Source of the DNA: Endozoicomonas gorgoniicola
GTDB lineage: Bacteria > Pseudomonadota > Gammaproteobacteria > Pseudomonadales > Endozoicomonadaceae
Direction of reading: 5' to 3'
DNA: 64,000 nucleotides
Assembly (NCBI RefSeq): GCF_025562715.2
Contig: NZ_JAPFCC010000001.1
Location: 886,501 to 950,500, forward strand
Numbering within the stretch: position 1 is the first letter of the stretch; each line of letters begins with the position of its first letter. Shown here piece by piece: positions 27,184 to 34,322 of the stretch. The position numbers and the translations under genes are program-made. Below the pieces are notes generated by a model. That model searched no databases and had not been told where the DNA came from. It saw only the letters and a program-made list of their open reading frames with translations.

Positions 27184-27462
27184 TCAACGATCGTTATGAC
27201 CCAGGTCCCTGTCTGGGTCAATCAGGTCCCGCACCTTCTGTTTGATCTGTTTAGGTTGTGGAAAACCGCCGTCTTTTTTCCTTTCCCATATTTCCTCATT
27301 ATTCAGCCTGATCTTAAACACCCCGCCGGTGCCGGGTTGCAAACGGACTTCCTGCAGATCCGTAGCAAAGGTACTCAGCAGTTCCTGAGCCAACCAGGCT
27401 GAACGAAGCAGCCACTGGCACTGGCTGCAATACTGAATTTCAATAACTGGTTTTGCTGGCAT
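27184..27462 (-). CDS. SelT/SelW/SelH (Rdx) family thioredoxin-like protein
   Basis: A 92-residue protein with the CxxC motif CSQC at residues 12-15 (EIQYCSQCQW), followed by LAQELLSTFA, a Gly-rich GTGGVFKI strand and an IWERKKDGGFP block. This is the pattern of the SelW-like Rdx family with Cys replacing selenocysteine. A redox role is inferred from the family. It converges on the SH3 gene; a hairpin (TGTAGGTT / AACCTACA, 27142-27169) lies between. Confidence 0.88.
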   Translation of the reverse strand: MPAKPVIEIQYCSQCQWLLRSAWLAQELLSTFATDLQEVRLQPGTGGVFKIRLNNEEIWERKKDGGFPQPKQIKQKVRDLIDPDRDLGHNDR

Positions 27463-27605
27463 TCTTGTATTCCCTGAAATCGGTTCAGCCAGAACATAAA
27501 ACGCGGTCAGGTAAACGTCAATGGTGTTGAAGTTGCAAATTGCAAGCTTCAGAAATTGCTATAAAATTCAGCGCGGTTTGAATGTTTGAGAATTAAGGTA
27601 GACCA

Positions 27606-28241
27606 ATGACGGATATCGTCACTCCAGAGCTGGAACAGTACTGTCATGAAATGACCGGGCAGGAGTCAGCTGTATTGCAGGCTCTGGCGCAGGCCACCCG
27701 TGACCGGACCCGCTACCCGGATAATATGTCCGGTCGACTGGTCGGCCAGACACTGAAAATGCTGGCAGTGATCAGTAACGCCCGGCGGGTTTTGGAAATT
27801 GGCATGTTCACCGGTTATGCCGCGTTATCGATTGCCGAAGCACTGCCTGAGGACGGCGAAATCATGTGCTGCGAAAGTAACCCGAGAGCCATTGCTATTG
27901 CTGAGGAGTTTTTTGAGCAGGCGGGCTTATCGCACAAACTGAACGTTTTGTTTGGCATGGCACTGGAGACGATTCCCGCCATTGAGGGGGAGCTGGATAT
28001 GGTGTTCATTGATGCCGACAAGAAAAAGTATCAGGACTATCTTGAAATGACGCTACCCATGGTGCGTCAGGGGGGGCTGATTATTATTGATGACGCTCTC
28101 TGGAAAGGAAAGGTTCTGGCTCCTCAGGATGAACGGGCGCAGGCCATTGCAGACCTGAACCAGCATATTTGTGAGCGCAGGGATGTGGAGAATGTGTTAC
28201 TGCCTGTCCGGCATGGCCTGAATATTATTCGAAAACTATAA
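27606..28241 (+). CDS. O-methyltransferase, caffeoyl-CoA OMT-like class I
   Basis: A 211-residue SAM-dependent methyltransferase of O-methyltransferase family 3. The SAM motif I is VLEIGMFTGYAALSIA near residue 61, an acidic Glu follows in CCESNPRA, and the metal/catalytic Asp region is DMVFIDADKKKYQDYLE; then IIIDDALWKG and NVLLPVRHGLNII at the end. The substrate cannot be told from sequence. AAGG precedes the ATG at a proper distance. It is a single gene before the metal-type operon. Confidence 0.9.
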   Translation: MTDIVTPELEQYCHEMTGQESAVLQALAQATRDRTRYPDNMSGRLVGQTLKMLAVISNARRVLEIGMFTGYAALSIAEALPEDGEIMCCESNPRAIAIAEEFFEQAGLSHKLNVLFGMALETIPAIEGELDMVFIDADKKKYQDYLEMTLPMVRQGGLIIIDDALWKGKVLAPQDERAQAIADLNQHICERRDVENVLLPVRHGLNIIRKL

Positions 28242-28325
28242 CTATTCGAAAGCCATAACTAAGCGTTGTTCTCCAGTTAACCCCCTGCTGCTGAGTGGCG
28301 CTTTTGTCATTGCCCGGGACTTTAA

Positions 28326-28349
28326 CTTTACGGACTGAATCCGATAAAG
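28326..28349. promoter_or_regulatory. imperfect palindrome ahead of the retropepsin/ABC operon
   Basis: CTTTACGGA-CTGAA-TCCG(A)TAAAG: 9-bp arms with one bulged A, 33 bp before the GTG start. It could be an operator for a metal-type regulator, or a leader hairpin. It does not match the usual Zur or Fur consensus. Confidence 0.35.
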
Positions 28350-28381
28350 CTAATACACAGTAGGTTCCGGATGATTCTTTT

Positions 28382-28903
28382 GTGAGCAAGCCCATTTATT
28401 TCATGCTGCTGTCTGTTCTTGTTGTCAGTTTGCAGCTGTCTGCCCCCAGAGCAGCAGAAGCTTGCGACTGTCCTGGCGACAAGGTGATTTTCGGCCTTTA
28501 CGAAACCGCCACGCTGGAAAATATTCAACAGCTTAAAATCTCAACATTAATTGATACCGGAGCGACCACCACTTCCCTTGATGCCCGCAATATAAAAATG
28601 TATGTCAACCGCAAGGGGCGTCGCTGGGTTTATTACGATTTTTATCATAAGCCGAGTGGAAAAACCGTGTCCATGCACCAGCCTGTCAGCAGGGTTGCGC
28701 GAGTCATTACCCACTCGGGTTCTCCAAAGGAACGGGCTGTTGTTCGAAATACCATCAGTATCGGATCTACCCGTCATTTACTGGAAACGTCATTAATCAA
28801 TCGCGGCAATTTTCCCCAGCAGCTGTTGATTGGCAGGAACTACCTTAAAAAATCAGGGCTGGTCGATTCGGCAAGATCTTATCTGCAGAGCAGGAAGCAA
28901 TAG
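28382..28903 (+). CDS. retropepsin-like (RimK-linked 'ATP-dependent Zn protease', PF05618) protein
   Basis: A 173-residue exported protein with signal peptide (MLLSVLVVSLQLSAPRAAEA) and the aspartic-protease motif LIDTGATTTSL near residue 58. RRWVYYDFY, HQPVSRVARVI and FPQQLLIGRNYL follow, all in the order of PF05618. The family is annotated as a putative zinc protease, but the fold is retropepsin-like with one Asp-Thr-Gly, acting as a dimer. The start is GTG 28382; an ATG at 28403 is also possible. It is the first gene of a tight operon with DUF2796 and ABC genes, suggesting an envelope role there. Confidence 0.85.
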   Translation: MSKPIYFMLLSVLVVSLQLSAPRAAEACDCPGDKVIFGLYETATLENIQQLKISTLIDTGATTTSLDARNIKMYVNRKGRRWVYYDFYHKPSGKTVSMHQPVSRVARVITHSGSPKERAVVRNTISIGSTRHLLETSLINRGNFPQQLLIGRNYLKKSGLVDSARSYLQSRKQ

Positions 28904-28905
28904 CT

Positions 28906-29424
28906 ATGAAAAACGTATGGTATAAAAAATCTGCCGTATTCATCGCGACCTTGCTATTGAGTCTGACCGTTTATGCCGGGCCGGTTATTCATCGTGCTGT
29001 AGAGCCAGCCCAGATGTTACTGGACATTACATTAAAAGAGAGCAACCTGACACTGTATCTGACCATTCCAGCCTCTGCGTCTCCTCTGCTGGTCTCAAAT
29101 CATGAACATAAAGATATTGTTAGCTTATTAACTGAAGCTTCGGATCTCTGGCTCCCTGACGCAGATGCCGCGTGTACCCTGAGCAGCCATAGGGTATTTC
29201 ATAGCGAACACGAAGCCACTGAAGAGATACGGGGTGACATTCAGGGTTTTTATGATTTCAACTGTTTGAACCCTCAGTCCCTGTATTCTATTCGTCCCAA
29301 TGTTCTCAATACTTTGCCGGGTTTAAAGCAGTTGAATATCTGGCTGACCACAGATAACTGGCAAAACAAGCAATCTTTGATAATACCGGGCGATGGCAAC
29401 ATTGCGATAAAACCCGGTAGTTGA
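28906..29424 (+). CDS. DUF2796 / ZrgA-like periplasmic protein
   Basis: A 172-residue exported protein (signal peptide to about residue 24, ending VYAGP). The pattern (LLDITLKESNLTLYLTIPAS, a Cys near ACTLSSHRVFHSEHEA, then GFYDFNCLNP and PGLKQLNIWL) fits DUF2796, whose member ZrgA takes part in zinc uptake in Vibrio. The usual long His-rich insert is reduced to short NHEHKD and HSEHEA pieces. It begins 2 bp after the retropepsin gene and is followed by ABC transporter genes. Metal binding is inferred from family and context. Confidence 0.75.
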   Translation: MKNVWYKKSAVFIATLLLSLTVYAGPVIHRAVEPAQMLLDITLKESNLTLYLTIPASASPLLVSNHEHKDIVSLLTEASDLWLPDADAACTLSSHRVFHSEHEATEEIRGDIQGFYDFNCLNPQSLYSIRPNVLNTLPGLKQLNIWLTTDNWQNKQSLIIPGDGNIAIKPGS

Positions 29425-29444
29425 TCAGGCAGGGAGCGACCATC

Positions 29445-30170
29445 TTGAAAAAACCAGTAAGCGACAACCTGGCTGTCAATATAAAAGACCTGAAACTGGC
29501 CTTTCATGGCTACAACAGTATTGATATACCTTCTCTGGAAATCCACAGTGGAGAAATCATTCTTCTGTTTGGAGAAAACGGTTCGGGGAAAACAACATTA
29601 TTCAGGTTATTGTCTGGTTTATTGAGGCCGGATTCGGGAGAGCTTCAGGTTCTTGGTCATGATCTGAATACAATGAGTGATCGTGCAAAAGACCATTTTC
29701 GTGGTGACCATATTGGTTATGTCTTTCAAAACTCGAATCTTATGCCCTATTTAACCGCCCTTGAAAATATTCTGTTGCCCTGCGGTTTTTCTTCCCGCAA
29801 GCAGAAAATTGTCGACAGTGGCGAAATGACCCGAGAGTACGAAGCTTATCAACTCATGGCCAAGCTTAAAGTAGAAGACCCGGCACGTCTGCGCCATAAA
29901 ACGTCTCAGCTCAGCAAGGGCCTGCGGCAACGCATTGCGGTTGCGCGCGCCCTGATTGGCAACCCCAGCCTGATACTGGCTGACGAACCAGCGTCAGCTA
30001 TGGGCAGTTACAGTCAGCGTCTGGTTTATGAGCTGATGATCAACCATGCCAGAGAGACCAACGCCACCCTGATCTGCATCAGCCACAATAAAGAGATGGA
30101 CCCTCTTTTTGACCGGCGACTGAATATGAAGGACATCAACATAAGTGCGGAGACTAATCCATTATGGTAA
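29445..30170 (+). CDS. ABC transporter ATP-binding protein (LolD/MacB type)
   Basis: An ATPase of about 241 residues. Walker A is GENGSGKTTL, the Q-loop lies in GYVFQNSNLMPY, the signature is LSKGLRQR, Walker B is LILADEPAS, and the switch His is in CISHNKE. I start at TTG 29445, which has AGGGAG 8 nt upstream. An earlier TTG at 29421 has no ribosome site. With the FtsX-type permease overlapping its end by 7 bp, this is a two-protein type-VII-like transporter half, which may export or act as a mechanotransmission device rather than import. Confidence 0.9.
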   Translation: MKKPVSDNLAVNIKDLKLAFHGYNSIDIPSLEIHSGEIILLFGENGSGKTTLFRLLSGLLRPDSGELQVLGHDLNTMSDRAKDHFRGDHIGYVFQNSNLMPYLTALENILLPCGFSSRKQKIVDSGEMTREYEAYQLMAKLKVEDPARLRHKTSQLSKGLRQRIAVARALIGNPSLILADEPASAMGSYSQRLVYELMINHARETNATLICISHNKEMDPLFDRRLNMKDINISAETNPLW

Positions 30171-31363
30171 TTCTGCAACTGGTTAAAAAAAGTCTCGGTC
30201 GCCGTAAGGTTAAAGCACTGGTATCCATGGCCGGACTGGCCTTGAGTCTTGCTCTGTTACTGATGCTGGTGCATGTTAAAAACAGTGTTTTTAACACTCT
30301 GGAGCGGGTAACAGGGCAGTCAGACCTTATTGTTGGTGCGCCTTCCCAGCCTGTACACCTTGCAATGTACGGATTATTCAGAATAGGTAACACGCCACCG
30401 GCTATCAATTTTAATGTGTATGACAATCTCCGGGAGCATCCGGAAGTCGCTGCTTCGATACCGCTCAGTATGATGGAAAGCCATAGAGGGTTTTCCGTGA
30501 CGGGTACCACCAACGCCCTGTTTGATTCATTTGATCCGGCTGGTCCACTGACTTTTGCATCAGGCAGTGGTTTTACTCAGCCAGCCAGTGTTGTATTGGG
30601 GTATGAGGTGGCACAGCAGACCGGATATAACATTGGAGAAATGATTACCATCGCCAAGGGCGCAGAACCGACCATAGAGGACGAATATCAGGAACTGTTT
30701 ACGATTACAGGAATATTGTCTTCTACTGGCACCGTACTGGACAACAGCTTTATTGCCTCTCTGAATGACCTGGCTTCAATCCGGGGACGCTTTAATAATG
30801 ACCCGGACAAAGCAGACGACATTAACCTTATTCTGGTGCGGCTGCATAACCGTCAGGCTTTGCTGCCTTTGCAGAGTGAGATCGGACAACAGTTTTCAGA
30901 GCCGCTGGAAATAGTGATACCAGATCAGGAACTGGCCTTTATCCAGCGAATTAGTAACCGCTTTGGCAGTCTGATGATTAGTATTGTTATGCTGACGGCT
31001 GTGATGGCATTAATTACTGTGTTTTTCAGTGTCAGCAGTAATCTGTCTGAACGTCGCAGTGAGATAGATACCCTCAGAATGCTGGGAGCCCGCTCGTATC
31101 AGGTTATTGCTGTCGGGCTTCTCGAGCCAGTGTTGATTATTTTTCTGGCGACGGTGGTTGGCTTTCTACTGTTCCATATAGCGGCTTCTGGTGCTGAGTC
31201 ACTGTTGCCGGAAGAGTGGAAGTTGTGGATGACTGATCGTCCGGTATCTTTTGGGGAAGTTAAATTTTTATTACTTATCCTTCTGACAGGATGCCTGATG
31301 GCCTTTGTTCAGGCATGGAAATCAGCAATCGAACCGGTTCGGCAGCCTTCGGAAAGGCGGTAA
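30164..31363 (+). CDS. FtsX/MacB-type ABC permease
   Basis: A 399-residue membrane protein. One N-terminal helix (ALVSMAGLALSLALLLMLV) is followed by a large periplasmic MacB-like core domain (about 45-265) and three C-terminal helices with the FtsX fold (MISIVMLTAVMALITVFFS, VLIIFLATVVGFLLF, FLLLILLTGCLMAFV), with SERRSEIDTLRMLGA as coupling helix. It pairs with the ATPase upstream. In Vibrio zrg genes, similar ABC partners accompany ZrgA. Substrate unknown. Confidence 0.88.
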   Translation: MVILQLVKKSLGRRKVKALVSMAGLALSLALLLMLVHVKNSVFNTLERVTGQSDLIVGAPSQPVHLAMYGLFRIGNTPPAINFNVYDNLREHPEVAASIPLSMMESHRGFSVTGTTNALFDSFDPAGPLTFASGSGFTQPASVVLGYEVAQQTGYNIGEMITIAKGAEPTIEDEYQELFTITGILSSTGTVLDNSFIASLNDLASIRGRFNNDPDKADDINLILVRLHNRQALLPLQSEIGQQFSEPLEIVIPDQELAFIQRISNRFGSLMISIVMLTAVMALITVFFSVSSNLSERRSEIDTLRMLGARSYQVIAVGLLEPVLIIFLATVVGFLLFHIAASGAESLLPEEWKLWMTDRPVSFGEVKFLLLILLTGCLMAFVQAWKSAIEPVRQPSERR

Positions 31364-31378
31364 CTAATACCAATCGAC

Positions 31379-31414
31379 ATCATAGGGGGGGCTGCAATGC
31401 AGTTCCCCCATGAT
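31379..31414. terminator. strong hairpin after the ABC operon
   Basis: Nested arms ATCAT-GGGGG-CTGCA / TGCAG-TCCCCC-ATGAT with small bulges. It lies 16 bp after the permease stop. No T-tract follows, so it may act as an RNA end or in cysH leader folding. Confidence 0.45.
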
Positions 31415-31558
31415 TATCCCGTCGGATAGTAGCCTGCTGGTTATAAGCATGGTCAAAATCAATCTTGCCATCCTTCCTTAGATGATTCTGTCCTGATTAC
31501 TTTTCCTATAGTCTCTCATTACTTATTACGCATTGACCAAATTAGAACAGGAATAAGA

Positions 31559-32194
31559 ATGAATCTGGATGCGATCAACAGAGACCTGACTGCGCTATCA
31601 CCTCAGGAGATCATTGCCTCGGCACTGGCTGATGCCAGAGCGCCCGTGCTGACCACCAACTTTGGTCCACATGAAGCCGCTATTCTGCACATGGTGACTC
31701 AGGTAAAACCTGAGATACCGGTGGTATGGATTGATTCGGGTTATGCTACCGGGGCCACCTATCGTTTTGCCAGACAGCTGATTGATCGACTGGGTCTGAA
31801 TATCCGCATTTATCACCCTGAATACAGTCGTGCTTATCGCAGTGCTGTGATGGGAGGGGTTCCGGAAGTCGATACCCCCGAACACGATGAGTTTACCCGT
31901 CAGGTTAAGCTGGAGCCTTTTGCCAGGGCCATGGCGTCTGAAGCCCCGGATGTCTGGCTGACAGCCATTCGTAAAGATCAGACGGCTTTTCGGCAGGAAC
32001 TGGAGGTGGCGTCGGAAACCCGGGACGGTTACCTGAGGATTGCCCCATTATTGAACTGGACAGAACTGGATGTTGAGGAGTATCTGGTTGAGCATGACCT
32101 GCCCATTGAAGAAGACTACTACGACCCCACCAAAGTAATGGGACACAGGGAGTGTGGTTTGCATACGTCGGTCAGTCGTCAGAATAAAGAGTGA
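31559..32194 (+). CDS. cysH: phosphoadenylyl-sulfate (PAPS) reductase
   Basis: A 211-residue enzyme of assimilatory sulfate reduction. The nucleotide-binding start LTTNFGPHEAAILHMV and VWIDSGY lead to the C-terminal ECGLH active-site motif near residue 200. Only one Cys is present, and the CC pairs that hold an iron-sulfur cluster in APS reductases are missing, so it should reduce PAPS with thioredoxin. It is shorter than E. coli CysH (244). The 3' end overlaps the end of the opposite gene by 16 bp. Confidence 0.93.
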   Translation: MNLDAINRDLTALSPQEIIASALADARAPVLTTNFGPHEAAILHMVTQVKPEIPVVWIDSGYATGATYRFARQLIDRLGLNIRIYHPEYSRAYRSAVMGGVPEVDTPEHDEFTRQVKLEPFARAMASEAPDVWLTAIRKDQTAFRQELEVASETRDGYLRIAPLLNWTELDVEEYLVEHDLPIEEDYYDPTKVMGHRECGLHTSVSRQNKE

Positions 32195-32637
32195 GGATGT
32201 CTGACTTTCCCCTTCAGCGCGCCGTTGCTGCTTTTAATCACTCTGGGCCAGCGGCGTTTTTTATGGCAACTCTGTTCGCTTTCTTCTGTCACCACATAAA
32301 GGCGGGTCAAAGAACCGTCTGTTGCAATCAGCCCTTGAATAAACTGGTCTGGTTCCAGCATAAACCAGTGGCTTTTGCCTTCGGTGTCTTTTTCCATAAA
32401 GGCATCAACCACGATTTTTACCGGGCGTGGGCTGAATCGGTTCCAGGCTCCCTGCTGAATGGATTCCAGCCTTGCCCAGCCACCCTGAGGTGAACGACCG
32501 GACTGGTCTTCACGTCTGCCCCAGGGAACCAGCACGCTTTGCCCCTGTCGGGTCAGAACAGGTAATCTTGCCTTTGGATTGGGAAAGAAGGTTTTTACCG
32601 TCTGACCTTCATAATCAAACTGCACACCACCGCACAT
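32179..32637 (-). CDS. small SRAP-like conserved protein (starts MCGG)
   Basis: A 152-residue conserved protein of Pseudomonas-type genomes. It begins MCGGVQF, which resembles the Cys2 start of SRAP/HMCES proteins that crosslink abasic DNA, and continues with FFPNPKARLPV, PWGRRE, GGWARLESI and a basic tail. It is shorter than classical SRAP and I could not identify the full set of catalytic residues, so the link is tentative. The gene is upstream of none and converges on cysH. Confidence 0.65.
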   Translation of the reverse strand: MCGGVQFDYEGQTVKTFFPNPKARLPVLTRQGQSVLVPWGRREDQSGRSPQGGWARLESIQQGAWNRFSPRPVKIVVDAFMEKDTEGKSHWFMLEPDQFIQGLIATDGSLTRLYVVTEESEQSCHKKRRWPRVIKSSNGALKGKVRHPHSLF

Positions 32638-32667
32638 TTGACTGCTCCTTTCTCCTGGTGAGCCACT

Positions 32668-32982
32668 TCAGTGCTTGCTGCCTCCACGACAATCCGGTGT
32701 GTCTGGTGCCTGCTGCTGGCGTGACATCCATTCTTCTGGTGTGTAAGTGTGCAAAGCCAGGGCATGAATGCTGTTCTGCATTTCGTCGGTTAGCAGGCAG
32801 TAAACCATCTGGTGTCGTTTGACCGGCATTTTCTGGCAGAACTCACTGCTGACCAGAATGGCTTTGAAATGGGACTCCGAGCCCGGTGGCGTGTTGTGCA
32901 GATGACTCTCGTTAATCACTTCAATATGTTCCAGCGATAAAGACGACGATAGCTTGTCTTGAATGTGTTCGAGCATGCTCAT
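32668..32982 (-). CDS. bolA: BolA family protein
   Basis: A 104-residue protein with the class II KH-like BolA fold: IEVINESHLHNTPPG, HFKAILVSSEF, PVKRHQMVYCLL and IHALALHTYTPEEW are typical. BolA works with monothiol glutaredoxin Grx4 in iron-sulfur trafficking and acts as a stress morphogene in E. coli. The usual invariant His of the C-terminal HAL block is present. It lies just upstream of the SRAP-like gene on the same strand. Confidence 0.93.
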   Translation of the reverse strand: MSMLEHIQDKLSSSLSLEHIEVINESHLHNTPPGSESHFKAILVSSEFCQKMPVKRHQMVYCLLTDEMQNSIHALALHTYTPEEWMSRQQQAPDTPDCRGGSKH

Positions 32983-33015
32983 ACTTCATGTCCTATGCGG
33001 AGTAAAAACAGGTTA

Positions 33016-34017
33016 TCAGGAATAAGGCAGAAGCAGAATGTCCATCTGAACCTGTTGTGTGTATTGTTTTATGAAATCCTGATAGCCGGAAATTATCAAG
33101 CGGCTGTCGGATAATTCTGAGGATGACCCGGATTTTTCCAGTATTGTCTCAGCCAGTATTGTTTCAGCCAGTATTGTCTCAAGCTGTTTCTTTCCCTGTA
33201 AACCACAACAAATCCGGACAGTAAAGTCAGGCTGTTGCTGCGCAAGTCTGCTCATCAGTGTCATACCATAAAGATTGTCTTCATGGTCTACCTGAAGGAT
33301 CAGATGTACAGTCTTTGTGGTGGTTGCAGACGAAGCGTAGAGTCTGCGCAACAGGGGCAGAATGGGAGCAAGGCAGCCGTCCTGTACGACAATCAGGTTG
33401 TTTGATGACAAATTTTGATGAATTTTTGTTCCCCGTACATCACTGATACTGATTTTTTGACCAATTTGTGTACAATCATGAGCCCACTGGCTGAACTGAC
33501 CATTGACTCTGCGCTGGATGTGGACGGTTAACTGTTTGTCCTCTTCTGCCAGCGAGGCAAGATAACAGGGACGCGCCAGTTCTTTGCTGTTGTTTGAACG
33601 GACTGAAAGCTGACTGGCTGAAGGTGGGGAATCCGTCGTCCACAGCGTAATCAGTTGCCCCGGCTCATAGTTAACAGGGTGTCGCGGTGCAATATCCAGG
33701 GCAACAAGCGTGGAAGTCAGTCTGGTTTTACCAGTGATAATGCCGGGAACTATATCTCTTCTTGCCAGAGATATTTCCATATCCTGTTCGGGCCTGCACA
33801 GGCAGGCCAGAAAGTAACCTTGCTGGATTTTATCGATGCTCAGTGATTGCTGGCTGCAGGCTGGAACATTTCCCTTTTCGACCTTCATCAGACAGGAATG
33901 ACAGTAGCCTGACCGGCATGAATGGGGGACAGGCAGTCTGTGTGACAGCAATGTTTCCAGTAACGGCCTCTGTGAACTGGCTTGATAGGTGTGGCCTGCA
34001 AATGTAATTAAAGGCAT
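33016..34017 (-). CDS. 2Fe-2S ferredoxin fused to oxidoreductase FAD/NAD domain
   Basis: A 333-residue fusion. The N-terminal plant-type 2Fe-2S domain has CRSGYCHSC and a final ACLC (about residues 33-73). A ferredoxin-NADP reductase-like FAD domain (about 90-190) and an NAD domain with VVQDGCLAPILPLL follow. The flavin motif reads RPCYLAS instead of the usual RxYS, and the NAD motif is altered, so cofactor use should not be assumed. A 15-bp tandem repeat makes three ETILA copies near the C-terminus. It diverges from the fumarase gene. Confidence 0.75.
   Translation of the reverse strand: MPLITFAGHTYQASSQRPLLETLLSHRLPVPHSCRSGYCHSCLMKVEKGNVPACSQQSLSIDKIQQGYFLACLCRPEQDMEISLARRDIVPGIITGKTRLTSTLVALDIAPRHPVNYEPGQLITLWTTDSPPSASQLSVRSNNSKELARPCYLASLAEEDKQLTVHIQRRVNGQFSQWAHDCTQIGQKISISDVRGTKIHQNLSSNNLIVVQDGCLAPILPLLRRLYASSATTTKTVHLILQVDHEDNLYGMTLMSRLAQQQPDFTVRICCGLQGKKQLETILAETILAETILEKSGSSSELSDSRLIISGYQDFIKQYTQQVQMDILLLPYS
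33139..33183. repeat. 15-bp tandem repeat, three units
   Basis: Three near-identical CAGTATTGTCTCAGC units; in the protein they give ETILAETILAETIL. Confidence 0.9.
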
Positions 34018-34322
34018 GTTGTTTAAAATATGGCCCGTACGTATAAAAAATCTACACAGTTAGGTTATTTTACGGATAAATTAAGGGTTGGTCGAAAATA
34101 TATTGTTATTGGTCAATGTTTTGGCCGGAAAATTGTTGATATTATGCGCTCAAAATTAGCGGTTAGTACATTGTTTAGTCGGTTTTGATTCGACAGACGG
34201 TGCTTTTTTGCCTTTTTTAAGGTGATAGCCGTAATTTTTTTGGAGAGATTACTGTTTCTTAAGAGTTGCTTGATGTTTTGCCGAAGCATCAAGAGGACGA
34301 TCATAGGAGCTGGGGAGCTTTA

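Noticed and set aside
28242..28381. Zur box ahead of the DUF2796 operon
   Set aside because: Only an imperfect palindrome unlike the Zur consensus is present.
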